Shown here piece after piece: positions 9,335 through 18,164 of a DNA stretch of 64,000 nt. The notes beneath the pieces were generated by a model. It did no database searches, had not been told where the DNA came from, and saw only the letters and a list, made by a program, of their open reading frames with translations. Position 1 is the first letter of the stretch. Each line of letters opens with the position of its first letter. Position numbers and translations under genes: made by a program. This DNA comes from an uncultured bacterium (lineage in GTDB: Bacteria > Bacillota > Clostridia > Lachnospirales > Lachnospiraceae). The stretch lies in NCBI GenBank assembly GCA_905215155.1, contig CAJMPJ010000004.1:1-64000 (forward strand). The letters run 5' to 3'.

Positions 9335-10362
9335 GAAAATTAATGAATATCCTTTATGTAACATCACCGGATGCCTATCTTTCTCTTGATGGTGAAAATG
9401 TGGTGGTTTTGATAAAAGAAAAGGAAAAAATAAGGATTCCTCTTCACAATTTGGAAGGAATCGTTTCCTTCGGGTATACGGGAGCGAGTCCGGCATTTAT
9501 GGGCCAGTGTGCAAAACGTAATATTGCATTAACTTTCTTGACGCAAAATGGTCGCTTTCTTGCTCGTGTCATTGGGGAAAGCAAAGGAAATGTAGTACTT
9601 AGAAGAGAGCAGTATCGTATTGCGGATCAAACTGAAAAAAGTTTGATAATAGCAAAAAACTGTATAATAGGAAAAGTTTATAATTCCAAAACGGTAATTA
9701 ATCGGGCATTAAGAGATCATAGAGAACGAATTGATGAAGAAAGGTTTCAATTGATATCCGGGCAGCTGAAAGAAAGTTTGCAATTGATTCGTTGTGCCTT
9801 GTCACTGGAAGAATTACGGGGATATGAGGGGGAGGCAGCATCCAGATATTTTTCTGTAATGGATGATTTGATTTTGCAACAAAAAAGAGATTTTTATTTT
9901 CATAATAGAAATAAAAGACATCCCCTTGATAATGTCAATGCCATGCTATCTTTTGTCTATACATTGCTGGCTCATGATGTAGCTGCAGCACTTGAAACAG
10001 TTGGCCTTGATTCCTATGTTGGTTTTTTGCACACAGATCGTCCGGGTAGAGTTTCTCTTGCTCTGGATATGATGGAGGAACTTCGTCCCATTTTTGCTGA
10101 TCGTTTTGTTCTGTCACTGGTAAACAAAAGAATTATAAATGGAAATGGCTTTGAAAAACAGGAAAATGGAGCTGTTATCATGAAAGATGATACAAGAAGG
10201 GAAATTTTAAGAAATTGGCAAGAACGTAAACAGGACAAGATAAAACACCCCTTTCTGGAAGAAACATTAGAATGGGGATTGGTTCCATATGTACAAGCCA
10301 TGCTTTTGGCACGTTTTATCAGAGGCGATATAGATGGCTATCCGCCTTTTTTGTGGAAGTAG
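9331..10362 (+). CDS. cas1: Cas1 spacer-acquisition integrase
   Basis: 343 aa, standard for type I-C Cas1. The metal-binding residues are visible as the Glu in YEGEAASRYF, the His in GFLHTDRPGR and the acidic residue in LALDMMEELRP. Cas1 and Cas2 form the integrase that inserts new spacers at the leader end of the array. The start overlaps the cas4 stop by 4 nt, indicating coupled translation. Confidence 0.97.
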   Translation: MRKLMNILYVTSPDAYLSLDGENVVVLIKEKEKIRIPLHNLEGIVSFGYTGASPAFMGQCAKRNIALTFLTQNGRFLARVIGESKGNVVLRREQYRIADQTEKSLIIAKNCIIGKVYNSKTVINRALRDHRERIDEERFQLISGQLKESLQLIRCALSLEELRGYEGEAASRYFSVMDDLILQQKRDFYFHNRNKRHPLDNVNAMLSFVYTLLAHDVAAALETVGLDSYVGFLHTDRPGRVSLALDMMEELRPIFADRFVLSLVNKRIINGNGFEKQENGAVIMKDDTRREILRNWQERKQDKIKHPFLEETLEWGLVPYVQAMLLARFIRGDIDGYPPFLWK

Positions 10363-10370
10363 GTGTAAAA

Positions 10371-10661
10371 ATGCTTGTTTTAATTACATATGATGTAAAT
10401 ACAGAAAATGCAGCTGGAAAGGCCAGACTCAGAAAGGTTGCAAAACAATGTGTCAATTATGGTCAAAGGGTGCAAAATTCAGTTTTTGAGTGTGTTTTAG
10501 ATTATGGTAAATGCCAGGAAGTAAAGCACATCTTAGAGAAAATTATTGATAAAGATAAGGACAGCCTGAGATTTTACTATTTAGGAAATAATTATAAGAC
10601 CAAGATTGAACATGTTGGAGCAAAAGAAGGTTTTTGTGTGGAAGAACCTTTAATTATTTAG
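10371..10661 (+). CDS. cas2: Cas2 spacer-acquisition protein
   Basis: 96 aa from ATG 10371, behind AGGTG; longer readings overlapping cas1 have no ribosome binding site. The N-terminal LVLITYDVNTE is the hallmark first strand of Cas2, with the conserved Asp, and RVQNSVFEC is also typical. It is the structural partner of Cas1. It is the last cas gene and runs straight into the array leader. Confidence 0.97.
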   Translation: MLVLITYDVNTENAAGKARLRKVAKQCVNYGQRVQNSVFECVLDYGKCQEVKHILEKIIDKDKDSLRFYYLGNNYKTKIEHVGAKEGFCVEEPLII

Positions 10662-10849
10662 ATTTTATATTTTTAATTAGTGCGAACCGGAAGTAAACAT
10701 GAAAATCGTGGGAGATTCGCACTTTAATTATTTATAAAAAAAGAGTATTTACTTTTAAAAAAAGAGTATTTATTTGAAATAAAGAATAATAATGTTAAAG
10801 TGTTCTATAAAAAACGAATTTAAAGTTTGAAATTTTGGTAATTTTTGCT
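10662..10849 (+). promoter_or_regulatory. CRISPR leader
   Basis: AT-rich 188-nt stretch between cas2 and the first repeat. It has an inverted repeat (GTGCGAA ... TTCGCAC around 10680-10722) and a tandem direct repeat of AAAAAAGAGTATTTA-like units (about 10736-10773). Both the position next to cas2 and the degenerate repeat at the other end of the array show that this is the leader side, so the array is transcribed on the plus strand. The exact promoter is not clear by eye. Confidence 0.75.
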
Positions 10850-12482
10850 GTCGAGGGTCGTGAGACCCTTGTGGATTGAAATTTGCTGTATTAAAGGATG
10901 TGGTATAAATGACAGAGTCGAGGGTCGTGAGACCCTTGTGGATTGAAATATATTTAATGTATTTAAGGAAATCCAGAGCTGACGTCGAGGGTCGTGAGAC
11001 CCTTGTGGATTGAAATTCCCTTGAAGTAATTCCAGAACAAGCGGATATAGGTCGAGGGTCGTGAGACCCTTGTGGATTGAAATATACCAAAGATGCCGTC
11101 TGCAAAGGGGTTTTTCTGTCGAGGGTCGTGAGACCCTTGTGGATTGAAATATTGAAAAGTTCTGCAAGTTACCGACCGGAAAACGTCGAGGGTCGTGAGA
11201 CCCTTGTGGATTGAAATTCTGAGAGTGCGGCCTATGACATGTCCACAACTTTGTCGAGGGTCGTGAGACCCTTGTGGATTGAAATACCACTCCACCTTTG
11301 TGTTTGGAAGATAAAATCGGTCGAGGGTCGTGAGACCCTTGTGGATTGAAATCGGAGAAAATGCCCAGCTTGCGGCTGACAGTGCGGGTCGAGGGTCGTG
11401 AGACCCTTGTGGATTGAAATTGCATTTGCATCGGGTGGATATCCAACTACCGGTGTCGAGGGTCGTGAGACCCTTGTGGATTGAAATTGCACCTCCTGCA
11501 GGTCAGAACCCAGATCAATACGTCGAGGGTCGTGAGACCCTTGTGGATTGAAATATATATTTCCGCTATTTCCTGCGACTTCTGGTAAGTCGAGGGTCGT
11601 GAGACCCTTGTGGATTGAAATACGCTTCAAAATCTCGGCTTTCTGCGCCTCGTATGTCGAGGGTCGTGAGACCCTTGTGGATTGAAATTAAGAGAACAGA
11701 ATGAACTGTTAAGAGCCATTCTGGTCGAGGGTCGTGAGACCCTTGTGGATTGAAATAATACCCAAGCGTTTATTGATAGGGTTTGTGTAGTCGAGGGTTG
11801 TGAGACCCTTGTGGATTGAAATATTTATGTAATAATCATCAAAATTGTCATTTAGAGTCGAGGGTTGTGAGACCCTTGTGGATTGAAATATTGCAAATGA
11901 TAGCGGTATAGTGTCTAATGACAGTCGAGGGTTGTGAGACCCTTGTGGATTGAAATCACAACGACTGATACTATATTGTCAGTCTCAACTTGTCGAGGGT
12001 TGTGAGACCCTTGTGGATTGAAATCATTTCGGAACCAAGAGCATGCTCCATACCCCTAGTCGAGGGTCGTGAGACCCTTGTGGATTGAAATGATGCATTA
12101 AAACGTGAGATTATAGAAACCTCTGTCGAGGGTCGTGAGACCCTTGTGGATTGAAATTATAATGTGGCGAATTGAGTCATACTCAAATGGCGTCGAGGGT
12201 CGTGAGACCCTTGTGGATTGAAATTTTGCTATGTAAGGACTGAGAGAACTCAGCCATAGTCGAGGGTCGTGAGACCCTTGTGGATTGAAATTTCAATCTC
12301 AAACTCAAGATACTGTTTTGCCTTAGTCGAGGGTCGTGAGACCCTTGTGGATTGAAATATTAAAAAGAGTCTAATTAACAAATCGCCAACCAGTCGAGGG
12401 TCGTGAGACCCTTGTGGATTGAAATAGCCAAACGGCCCATATCATCAAATACCCACTTGGTCGAGGGTCGTGAGACCCTTGT
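10850..12482 (+). CRISPR. Type I-C CRISPR array, 25 repeats and 24 spacers
   Basis: The repeat is 33 nt (first copy 10850-10882), beginning GTCGAGGGTC and ending GTGGATTGAAAT, the classic type I-C 3' end. Inside it, AGGGTC and GACCCT form a 6-bp stem around a GTGA loop. Repeat starts are 66-68 nt apart, giving spacers of 33-35 nt, mostly 34. Repeats 15-18 (11790, 11857, 11924, 11992) carry GGGTTGTGAG instead of GGGTCGTGAG. Repeat 25 (12460) matches only through CTTGT and then diverges, marking the leader-distal end. No spacer was seen to match other parts of the window. Confidence 0.99.
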
Positions 12483-12557
12483 ATGTTGACAATCCATAAT
12501 ATTTATTTGAAATAATGAGCAATAGATAACAATAACAAGAAAGGAACCGACAAACAA

Positions 12558-13031
12558 ATGAAATTAATGTTCAAACAACGTTTTTTCTCCTGGTTCGACA
12601 GCTATGACATATACGAGGAAAGCGGGGCAACCGTATATACGGTCAGAGGAAAGCTGGCATGGGGGCATAAGCTGGAAATCAATGACCGCAACGAGAATCA
12701 TGTGGCAACCTTAAAAGAGCAGGTAATCTCATTTCTGCCCCGTTTTTCCATACAGATGAACGGGCAAACCGTAGGAACCATTACCAAGGAATTTACATTT
12801 TTTAAGCCGTCTTTTACGGTTGACTGCAATGACTGGCGCGTGGAGGGCAGCTTTTGGGAGTGGGATTACCGAATTCTTACTTCAGACGGTCGTGTGGTCG
12901 CTACGATTGAAAAACAGCTTTTTAATTTTACAGATACCTATATCATTGATGTCTATGAGGAACAGGACAGTCTTCTCGCGCTGATGGTAGTATTGGCGAT
13001 AGATGCGGTCAAATGCAGTGATAAAAATTAA
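12558..13031 (+). CDS. LURP-one-related (tubby-like fold) protein
   Basis: 157 aa, starting at ATG behind AAGAAAGGA. The pattern of short beta strands with aromatic residues (FFSWFDSYDIYEE, VYTVRGKLAWGHKL, YRILTSDGRVVATIEKQ, DTYIIDVYEE) fits the LURP-one-related family (formerly DUF567), a 12-stranded tubby-like barrel with a central C-terminal helix, here LLALMVVLAIDAV. Bacterial members are small cytoplasmic or membrane-associated proteins of unknown role. It starts 75 nt after the end of the CRISPR array and is probably unrelated to it. Confidence 0.8.
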   Translation: MKLMFKQRFFSWFDSYDIYEESGATVYTVRGKLAWGHKLEINDRNENHVATLKEQVISFLPRFSIQMNGQTVGTITKEFTFFKPSFTVDCNDWRVEGSFWEWDYRILTSDGRVVATIEKQLFNFTDTYIIDVYEEQDSLLALMVVLAIDAVKCSDKN

Positions 13032-13149
13032 AAAAACACTATGCTCCAGGGCATCAGGATAAATTCATTCAAACTCTTGGCTGATTTATCATTATCCCAT
13101 ATATTGTTTGCAGGTTTGAACTGAAATTAAACAAGTCAGTTTCATAGTA

Positions 13150-13241
13150 AAATTTTCGGCTCACACAGTTTTTTGGACAGTGACCGAGAAAAAGCTCATA
13201 GCATGATTGCTATGCTATAAAAGGACAAAAGCCTGGGAGTT
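13150..13241 (+). promoter_or_regulatory. Guanidine-I (ykkC) riboswitch-like leader
   Basis: The stretch contains GGACAGTGACCGAGAA, then a variable hairpin (CATAGCATGATTGCTATG) and then the block GGACAAAAGCCTGGGAG. Order and spacing match the conserved blocks of the ykkC / guanidine-I aptamer (GGACTGGTCCGAGAG, hairpin, AAAAGCCCGGGAG in Bacillus subtilis). It precedes a guanidinium exporter gene, the expected partner. No intrinsic terminator follows; a CCTC at about 13254-13257 could pair with the GAGG of the ribosome binding site, so control may be translational. Identified by eye, not by covariance model. Confidence 0.72.
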
Positions 13242-13291
13242 ATGAATAGGATATCCTCAAGTTTTATGTTGTTACAGAAGGAGGTGATACA

Positions 13292-13609
13292 ATGGCATGG
13301 ATATATTTGATTATTGCAGGAATTTTTGAGGTGGTTTGGGCGGTAGCGCTTAAATACTCTCAGGGTTTTACAAGATTAAAGCCATCATTGGTAACCATCG
13401 GCGGTATGATGGTAAGCTTTTATTTGCTGGCACTTGCAACGAAAACCCTGCCGATTGGAACAGCCTATGCGATATGGACCGGAATCGGTGCGCTAGGTAC
13501 CGCGATCTTAGGTATGCTGATTTTCCATGAGCCGGTTACTACGCTTAGAATCTTGTTTCTGTTTTTGATCTTTTCTGGTATTTGCGGCTTAAAACTTACA
13601 TCCTCCTGA
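13292..13609 (+). CDS. gdx: Guanidinium exporter, SMR family (Gdx/SugE)
   Basis: 105 aa with four transmembrane helices, the size of small multidrug resistance proteins. Glu13 in [12 protein letters not shown] is the essential proton/substrate-binding glutamate. The sequence [15 protein letters not shown] in helix 3 is typical of the SugE/Gdx branch rather than the EmrE branch. Gdx proteins are dual-topology dimers that export guanidinium in exchange for protons. A guanidine-I-like riboswitch lies upstream, which supports this substrate. The start follows GAAGGAGGTGAT. Confidence 0.9.
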   Translation: MAWIYLIIAGIFEVVWAVALKYSQGFTRLKPSLVTIGGMMVSFYLLALATKTLPIGTAYAIWTGIGALGTAILGMLIFHEPVTTLRILFLFLIFSGICGLKLTSS

Positions 13610-14304
13610 TCGGGGAAGGATTTTAAAATACAAATCCGTTCCAATGTAAGATGATAAATTTTCTTATAGAAAGAATCTTGATTGTTTTAATTGATATTGT
13701 CATTAAATAGGGGAAAATGATACAATCAACCTACTCCTCTGTATTTATTTGAATAATTTAGTAATATCTTCTTTTAAATGCTTAATATTATCTGGATAGT
13801 TCCGAAATATTAGGTGATGGGTTCTTTCAATTCATTCAAATGTTTTTGAATTTTGAGTTTCAACCGCATTTATTTCTATCCTATGTTATATTGTACTTCA
13901 TAGCATACACGCCTTTAAACAATAAAAATCAATTACTCAATCACGAATCATAGATTTCCATAATTAGGTGTAAGCCGGAAACCTGTCCTTATACACTGGG
14001 ATTGCAGACAAGACATATATTATAATTGGACAGTATTTTCCAGGAAGAATGTGATCTACCTTCCGTGGCCAGGCAATGGGTCCATAACGATAGAAGGATC
14101 GTATAATTGCGGTTTGCAGATGTGAATTTGTACAACCTGTCATACCAGATAAAATAAACAACTTTAAATCAAATGAGACAATTATTTCCCAGGAGAAATT
14201 GAGTAAAATTCAGAGAAAATTAAGAAAGCTAGAAATGTTATCCTTAAAATTCTATGGTAAGATGAATACGAAAATTTTAACCGGGTTGATTTCCAGGTAT
14301 CCTG
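13610..14304. other. Long intergenic region, no convincing gene
   Basis: About 700 nt of AT-rich DNA without a supported gene. Short open stretches look like decayed coding sequence, for example a minus-strand 27-codon run ending with the stop at 13745 (IFRNYPDNIKHLKEDITKLF) and a plus-strand run near 13966-14126; I cannot assign either. Confidence 0.4.
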
Positions 14305-14349
14305 CCTGACTGCAGTCATCGTAGCGATAACCTGTAGTCAGGTTTTTTA
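14305..14349 (+). terminator. Intrinsic terminator or attenuator
   Basis: CCTGACTGCAG pairs with CTGTAGTCAGG (11 bp, one G-U) and is followed by six T. No gene on the plus strand ends just before it, so it may close a short RNA or act as an attenuator for the gene at 14420. Confidence 0.7.
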
Positions 14350-14419
14350 TTTTATGCTGTCATGCAACAAGCAGAACGTATCCAAATGAATGGAAACTGA
14401 AATGAGTATGGAGGAGTAA

Positions 14420-14821
14420 ATGGAACAAAATAAAAGAAAAATGGGGATTCGTTTCGTTGTATTTGGAGTCTTTGCTCTGGCTGCGGTCTTTCTTCTGCTG
14501 TTACAAATATTTAAAAGCAGAACAAAGCCAATCTTTGATGAGAATGTCACAACCATCTTTTATGCAAAAACCAGTGTTGGAACAGCTCTGGACTTGAAAG
14601 CGGAAAATTATTTTTCCTCAGAACTCTATGATTATAACAAATTCCGGTTCGATTTGACCCGGTGTGACTGGAATACGCCAGGTTTATACCGAGTACCGGT
14701 CATCTATGAAGAGCAGGAGACCAATTGTGTGGTTCAGATAGAGGTAGGGGAAACCGCCGTAAGCGTAAAGCACGAGGAACCGGATTTAAACGACAATACA
14801 GTAATTACAGAAAAGAACTGA
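14420..14821 (+). CDS. Membrane-anchored protein of unknown function
   Basis: 133 aa. An uncleaved N-terminal signal anchor spans about residues 10-28 (IRFVVFGVFALAAVFLLLL), so the remainder should be outside the cell. The extracellular part, about residues 38-112, has an Ig-like beta pattern with a predicted strand repeat (TPGLYRVPVIYEE, CVVQIEVGETAV) as in bacterial surface domains that start with a G-T-x-L-D-L segment. The tail is acidic. The gene ends 13 nt before the tandem Nudix gene, so they are probably cotranscribed. Confidence 0.6.
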   Translation: MEQNKRKMGIRFVVFGVFALAAVFLLLLQIFKSRTKPIFDENVTTIFYAKTSVGTALDLKAENYFSSELYDYNKFRFDLTRCDWNTPGLYRVPVIYEEQETNCVVQIEVGETAVSVKHEEPDLNDNTVITEKN

Positions 14822-14834
14822 ATGGAGATAGAAG

Positions 14835-15866
14835 ATGGCTCATAAGGATCTTACCACGCTTTGCTATATGGAACAGAATGACTCCTATCTGATGCTGCAC
14901 CGGATTAAAAAGAAGAACGACATAAATCAGGACAAGTGGCTTGGTGTTGGGGGGCATCTGGAAGAAGGAGAAAGCCCGGAGGAATGTCTTTTGCGTGAAG
15001 TCAGGGAAGAGACCGGCCTTCATCTGCTTTCCTATCGACAGCGAGGAATCGTTACCTTTGTGTCGGATCAATACCCTGATGAATATATGTTTCTCTATAC
15101 GTCCGATGAGTTTGAGGGTACCATAAAAGAATGCGGGGAAGGCAGACTGGAATGGGTCCCAAAAGAAAAAATATCACAGCTTCCCCTTTGGGAAGGGGAT
15201 TTGATATTTTTTGAACTTTTAAAAGACGAGCTGCCCTTCTTTTCTTTAAAACTTCAATACCAGGGAGAATCCCTGGCTGCCGCTTCTCTAAATGGAGTTC
15301 CCCTGGAACTTCTGGAGGAACGGGACCTTGAAGGCAATGGAACAGGAAAAATAAGAGCCAGGTTTATGGTTCACCGGGAAGGAACTCTTCACGGGACTTC
15401 CCATGTGTGGGTAATAAGACCCAATGAAAAAGGAAGGTTTGACCTGCTTTTGCAAAAACGCAGTTCAGACAAGGATTCATATCCTGGCTGTTACGATGTT
15501 TCGTCCGCAGGACATATTCCGGCGGGCTGCGATTATCTGGAATCCGCAGTCAGAGAACTGAAGGAAGAACTGGGAATCAAGGCAGAACCGGATGAGCTTA
15601 TCTATGTAGGACTTCGGGAGGAGCTGGATAAAACTGAGTTTTATGAAAAGCCCTTTTTCAATCATGAGATCAGCAAAGTATATGCTTACCACAAGCCCGT
15701 TCAGGAACATGATCTGGTCCTTCAGGCGTCAGAAGTCGAATCCGTACTATGGATGGATTATGAAGAATGTCTTAGTCAGATGAGAAAAGGAACGTTAATT
15801 CATTGCCTGAATGAGAAAGAAATTCTTATGCTTGCTGACTGGTGGAAAATGCAAGAAATTTATTGA
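14835..15866 (+). CDS. Tandem Nudix hydrolase fusion
   Basis: 343 aa with two Nudix domains. The first (about 1-135) resembles MutT / 8-oxo-dGTP diphosphatases and has an intact Nudix box, G40 to L62, with REVREETGL. The second (about 170-340) resembles the isopentenyl-diphosphate isomerase / YfcD branch (HVWVIRPN, LLLQKRSSDKDSYPG, SAGHIPAG, RELKEELGI); in its box the first conserved Glu position is Cys, while the metal-binding RELKEE core is kept. Substrates are unknown; a nucleotide-pool or diphosphate-housecleaning role is inferred. The stop codon overlaps a promoter for the RNA downstream. Confidence 0.85.
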   Translation: MAHKDLTTLCYMEQNDSYLMLHRIKKKNDINQDKWLGVGGHLEEGESPEECLLREVREETGLHLLSYRQRGIVTFVSDQYPDEYMFLYTSDEFEGTIKECGEGRLEWVPKEKISQLPLWEGDLIFFELLKDELPFFSLKLQYQGESLAAASLNGVPLELLEERDLEGNGTGKIRARFMVHREGTLHGTSHVWVIRPNEKGRFDLLLQKRSSDKDSYPGCYDVSSAGHIPAGCDYLESAVRELKEELGIKAEPDELIYVGLREELDKTEFYEKPFFNHEISKVYAYHKPVQEHDLVLQASEVESVLWMDYEECLSQMRKGTLIHCLNEKEILMLADWWKMQEIY

Positions 15867-15891
15867 CCCTCTGGTCAATTCGTGTTATATT
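15863..15891 (+). promoter_or_regulatory. Strong promoter of the orphan RNA
   Basis: TTGACC, 17-nt spacer and TATATT. The -35 overlaps the stop codon of the Nudix gene. Confidence 0.65.
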
Positions 15892-15897
15892 GATAAA

Positions 15898-16102
15898 AGA
15901 TTAAGAATAGGAAGTGTGTGTATGTTAATTGTGTCTGAACATGGAGCATAAAGCAGTTTTATATTGAGAACAGGAATCACACAGGGAGAGCAGACTGGCT
16001 TGTCCTTTGTTTTGTGTACCTGTTTTGCCCATGAAGATACAAAACAGACTGATTAGGTTTAAGACCTGGGAGATGTCGATTTGTGATCTCACAGGTTTTT
16101 TT
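15898..16102 (+). ncRNA. Putative structured RNA of about 205 nt
   Basis: The stretch is bounded by a consensus promoter and an intrinsic terminator and contains no good open frame. Several helices can be drawn: GTGTG with CACAC enclosing ATGTT/AACAT, and CTGTTTTG with CAAAACAG (about 16018-16046). I do not recognise a T-box, SAM, TPP or purine motif. It could be an independent small RNA (6S-like or another clostridial class) or an attenuated leader of the MutS2-like gene 78 nt downstream. Confidence 0.5.
16064..16102 (+). terminator. Intrinsic terminator of the orphan RNA
   Basis: ACCTGGGAGAT pairs with ATCTCACAGGT (one mismatch) followed by seven T. Confidence 0.8.
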
Positions 16103-16179
16103 GTTGTATAAACGGCTAACTGCTGTCATGCTCCATGGATTTTATGAATCTTAAAGAGGAATAAAACAAGGAGAAAGAC

Positions 16180-18129
16180 ATGGATCAAACATTTCATACA
16201 TTAGAATTTCATCGGATATTAGAAAAATTAGAGAACCTATCTCATACGGAAGCGGCAAAAGAACAAATCAGGAATTTAACACCCAGCTTAAAGGAAAGCC
16301 AGGTGCAAAAGGATCTCCGGGACACCACGGAAGCACGAACGATTCTGGACCAAATGGGGCTGCCTCCCGCAGTAGGAATGAAAGATCTTTCTGACATTAT
16401 AACCACTGCAAAACAGGGCGGCTGCCTCACTGCAGAGGAACTGGAACAGACAGGGATTATGCTTACGGGAGTCAAACGCTATAAGGAGTTTTTGAACCGT
16501 TGCAAGCATCTGGAATTAAGTCTGCCTTATTATGAACTGGAGCTGGATCCCCTTGATGAGCTTTCCAGAGCCATTTATGAAAGTATCAGAAACGGAAGAG
16601 TAGAGGATTTTGCAAGCAGGGGTTTGAAGAATGTCCGTCAGGAAATAGGCAGATTGGAAGAAAAGCTTCGGACGAAAGCAGAGAATCTTTTAAGAGCAAA
16701 TAAAAAGTATTTTTCAGATTCCTTTGTTACCATAAGAAACGGCAGAATCTGCCTTCCGGTAAAAAAAGATTATAAGTCATCTGTTCCGGGCAGCGTGATC
16801 GATCAGTCTTCGACTGGTTCCACCCTGTTTATCGAACCGGCCGTCATTGCAGCATTGAACGGAGAACTGGAGCTGTTACGGATCGAAGAGGAAAATGAAG
16901 TAAGAAGGATTCTTTATACCCTGACCGCAGAGGTGGAAGAGAATCTTCCGGTGTTGGAAAAGAATAAACACTTTTTAGAAAAGCTTGATTTTCTGTTTGC
17001 AAAGGGACGGCTGAGTGAAGAAATGAATGCCATAGAACCGTCAATTCATACGGATCGGATCATACAGATCACAAATGGACGCCATCCCTTTATGAATCCG
17101 GAAACAGTGGTGCCCCTCAACTTTGAAATGGGGAAAAAAGAACGTGGCATCGTGATCACAGGGCCGAACACAGGAGGTAAGACCGTTTCCATTAAGACCG
17201 TAGGATTATTTTCCCTTATGGCTCAATGCGGACTTCACGTGCCCTGTGAAAAAGCGGATCTGTGTATGAACAGTCAGGTGCTTTGTGATATAGGAGACGG
17301 TCAGAACATTACAGAAAATTTGTCCACTTTTTCTGCTCATATCACCAATGTGCTTAAGATTTTAGAAGAAGCCGGAAAAGAGAGCCTGGTCATCATGGAT
17401 GAACTGGGTTCCGGTACGGACCCGGCGGAAGGTATGGGAATTGCCATTGCCATTTTAGATGAACTGCGGCACAAAGGGTGCTTATTCCTGGCTACTACCC
17501 ATTATCCGGAAGTAAAGACCTATGCAAAAGAAACAGAAGGCATCACCAATGCACGGATGGCTTTTGATAAGGAAACCTTAAAACCTCTCTATCGTATGGA
17601 AATCGGGGAAGCGGGAGAAAGCTGTGCTCTTGCCATCGCAAGAAGGCTTGGAATGACTGAGGATATGATAGAAAAGGCCAGAAATTATGCCTATGGAGAA
17701 TGGGAAAGCATGAACCACCCAATCCATGATTCCAAACCAGGAGAAAAACAATTCCAGTCATCAAAAGGCCCAAGGATAGAGAAAGAGAAAGAGAAAAAGA
17801 CAGCAAAGAGTAATACTGCTATGAAAGAATTATTCGCCATAGGTGACAGTGTGATGATTTATCCGGACAACAAAAAAGGCATCGTTTGCAGACCGGTCAA
17901 TGAACAGGGAGTTATGCAGGTCCAGATGCCGGATAAAAAAATATGGATCAACCATAAGCGGGTGAAACGGCTGGTTGCCGCTTCACAGATGTATCCGGAA
18001 AATTATGACTTTTCCATTATTTTTGATACTGTGGAAAACCGAAAGGCGAGACACAAGATGGAAAAAGGATATCAGGAAGGCCTGGAAATCAGAACAGAGG
18101 AAATACAGACCTTCCATAAAAAACAGTAA
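16180..18129 (+). CDS. MutS2-family ATPase lacking the Smr domain
   Basis: 649 aa, against about 780-790 for full-length MutS2. The N-terminal lever/clamp helices are followed by the ABC ATPase: Walker A GPNTGGKT near residue 329, the signature-like NLSTFSAHI, Walker B VIMDELGSGTDPAEG and the switch histidine in ATTHY. After the ATPase comes a KOW-like small beta segment (GDSVMIYPDNKKGIV), but the C-terminal Smr nuclease domain is absent and the protein ends in a charged tail. Full MutS2 acts on branched DNA and rescues collided ribosomes; without Smr this copy can bind and hydrolyse ATP but presumably not nick. It is probably a MutS2 paralogue rather than the main copy. Confidence 0.85.
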   Translation: MDQTFHTLEFHRILEKLENLSHTEAAKEQIRNLTPSLKESQVQKDLRDTTEARTILDQMGLPPAVGMKDLSDIITTAKQGGCLTAEELEQTGIMLTGVKRYKEFLNRCKHLELSLPYYELELDPLDELSRAIYESIRNGRVEDFASRGLKNVRQEIGRLEEKLRTKAENLLRANKKYFSDSFVTIRNGRICLPVKKDYKSSVPGSVIDQSSTGSTLFIEPAVIAALNGELELLRIEEENEVRRILYTLTAEVEENLPVLEKNKHFLEKLDFLFAKGRLSEEMNAIEPSIHTDRIIQITNGRHPFMNPETVVPLNFEMGKKERGIVITGPNTGGKTVSIKTVGLFSLMAQCGLHVPCEKADLCMNSQVLCDIGDGQNITENLSTFSAHITNVLKILEEAGKESLVIMDELGSGTDPAEGMGIAIAILDELRHKGCLFLATTHYPEVKTYAKETEGITNARMAFDKETLKPLYRMEIGEAGESCALAIARRLGMTEDMIEKARNYAYGEWESMNHPIHDSKPGEKQFQSSKGPRIEKEKEKKTAKSNTAMKELFAIGDSVMIYPDNKKGIVCRPVNEQGVMQVQMPDKKIWINHKRVKRLVAASQMYPENYDFSIIFDTVENRKARHKMEKGYQEGLEIRTEEIQTFHKKQ

Positions 18130-18164
18130 TTCATTATGCAAGCTTGCTGCTATCTGCTGCGGCA

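Noticed and set aside
10770..11630. Several minus-strand open frames with repeated STRVSRPST / NPQGSHDPR peptides
   Set aside because: They are translations of the CRISPR repeats read through the spacers; no ribosome binding sites and purely periodic.
13964..14161. 65-codon minus-strand frame in the gap after gdx
   Set aside because: No ribosome binding site and no recognisable similarity.
15898..16102. T-box or SAM riboswitch upstream of the MutS2-like gene
   Set aside because: No T-box AGGGUGGNACCGCG-type core or S-box core can be found; kept as an unassigned RNA.
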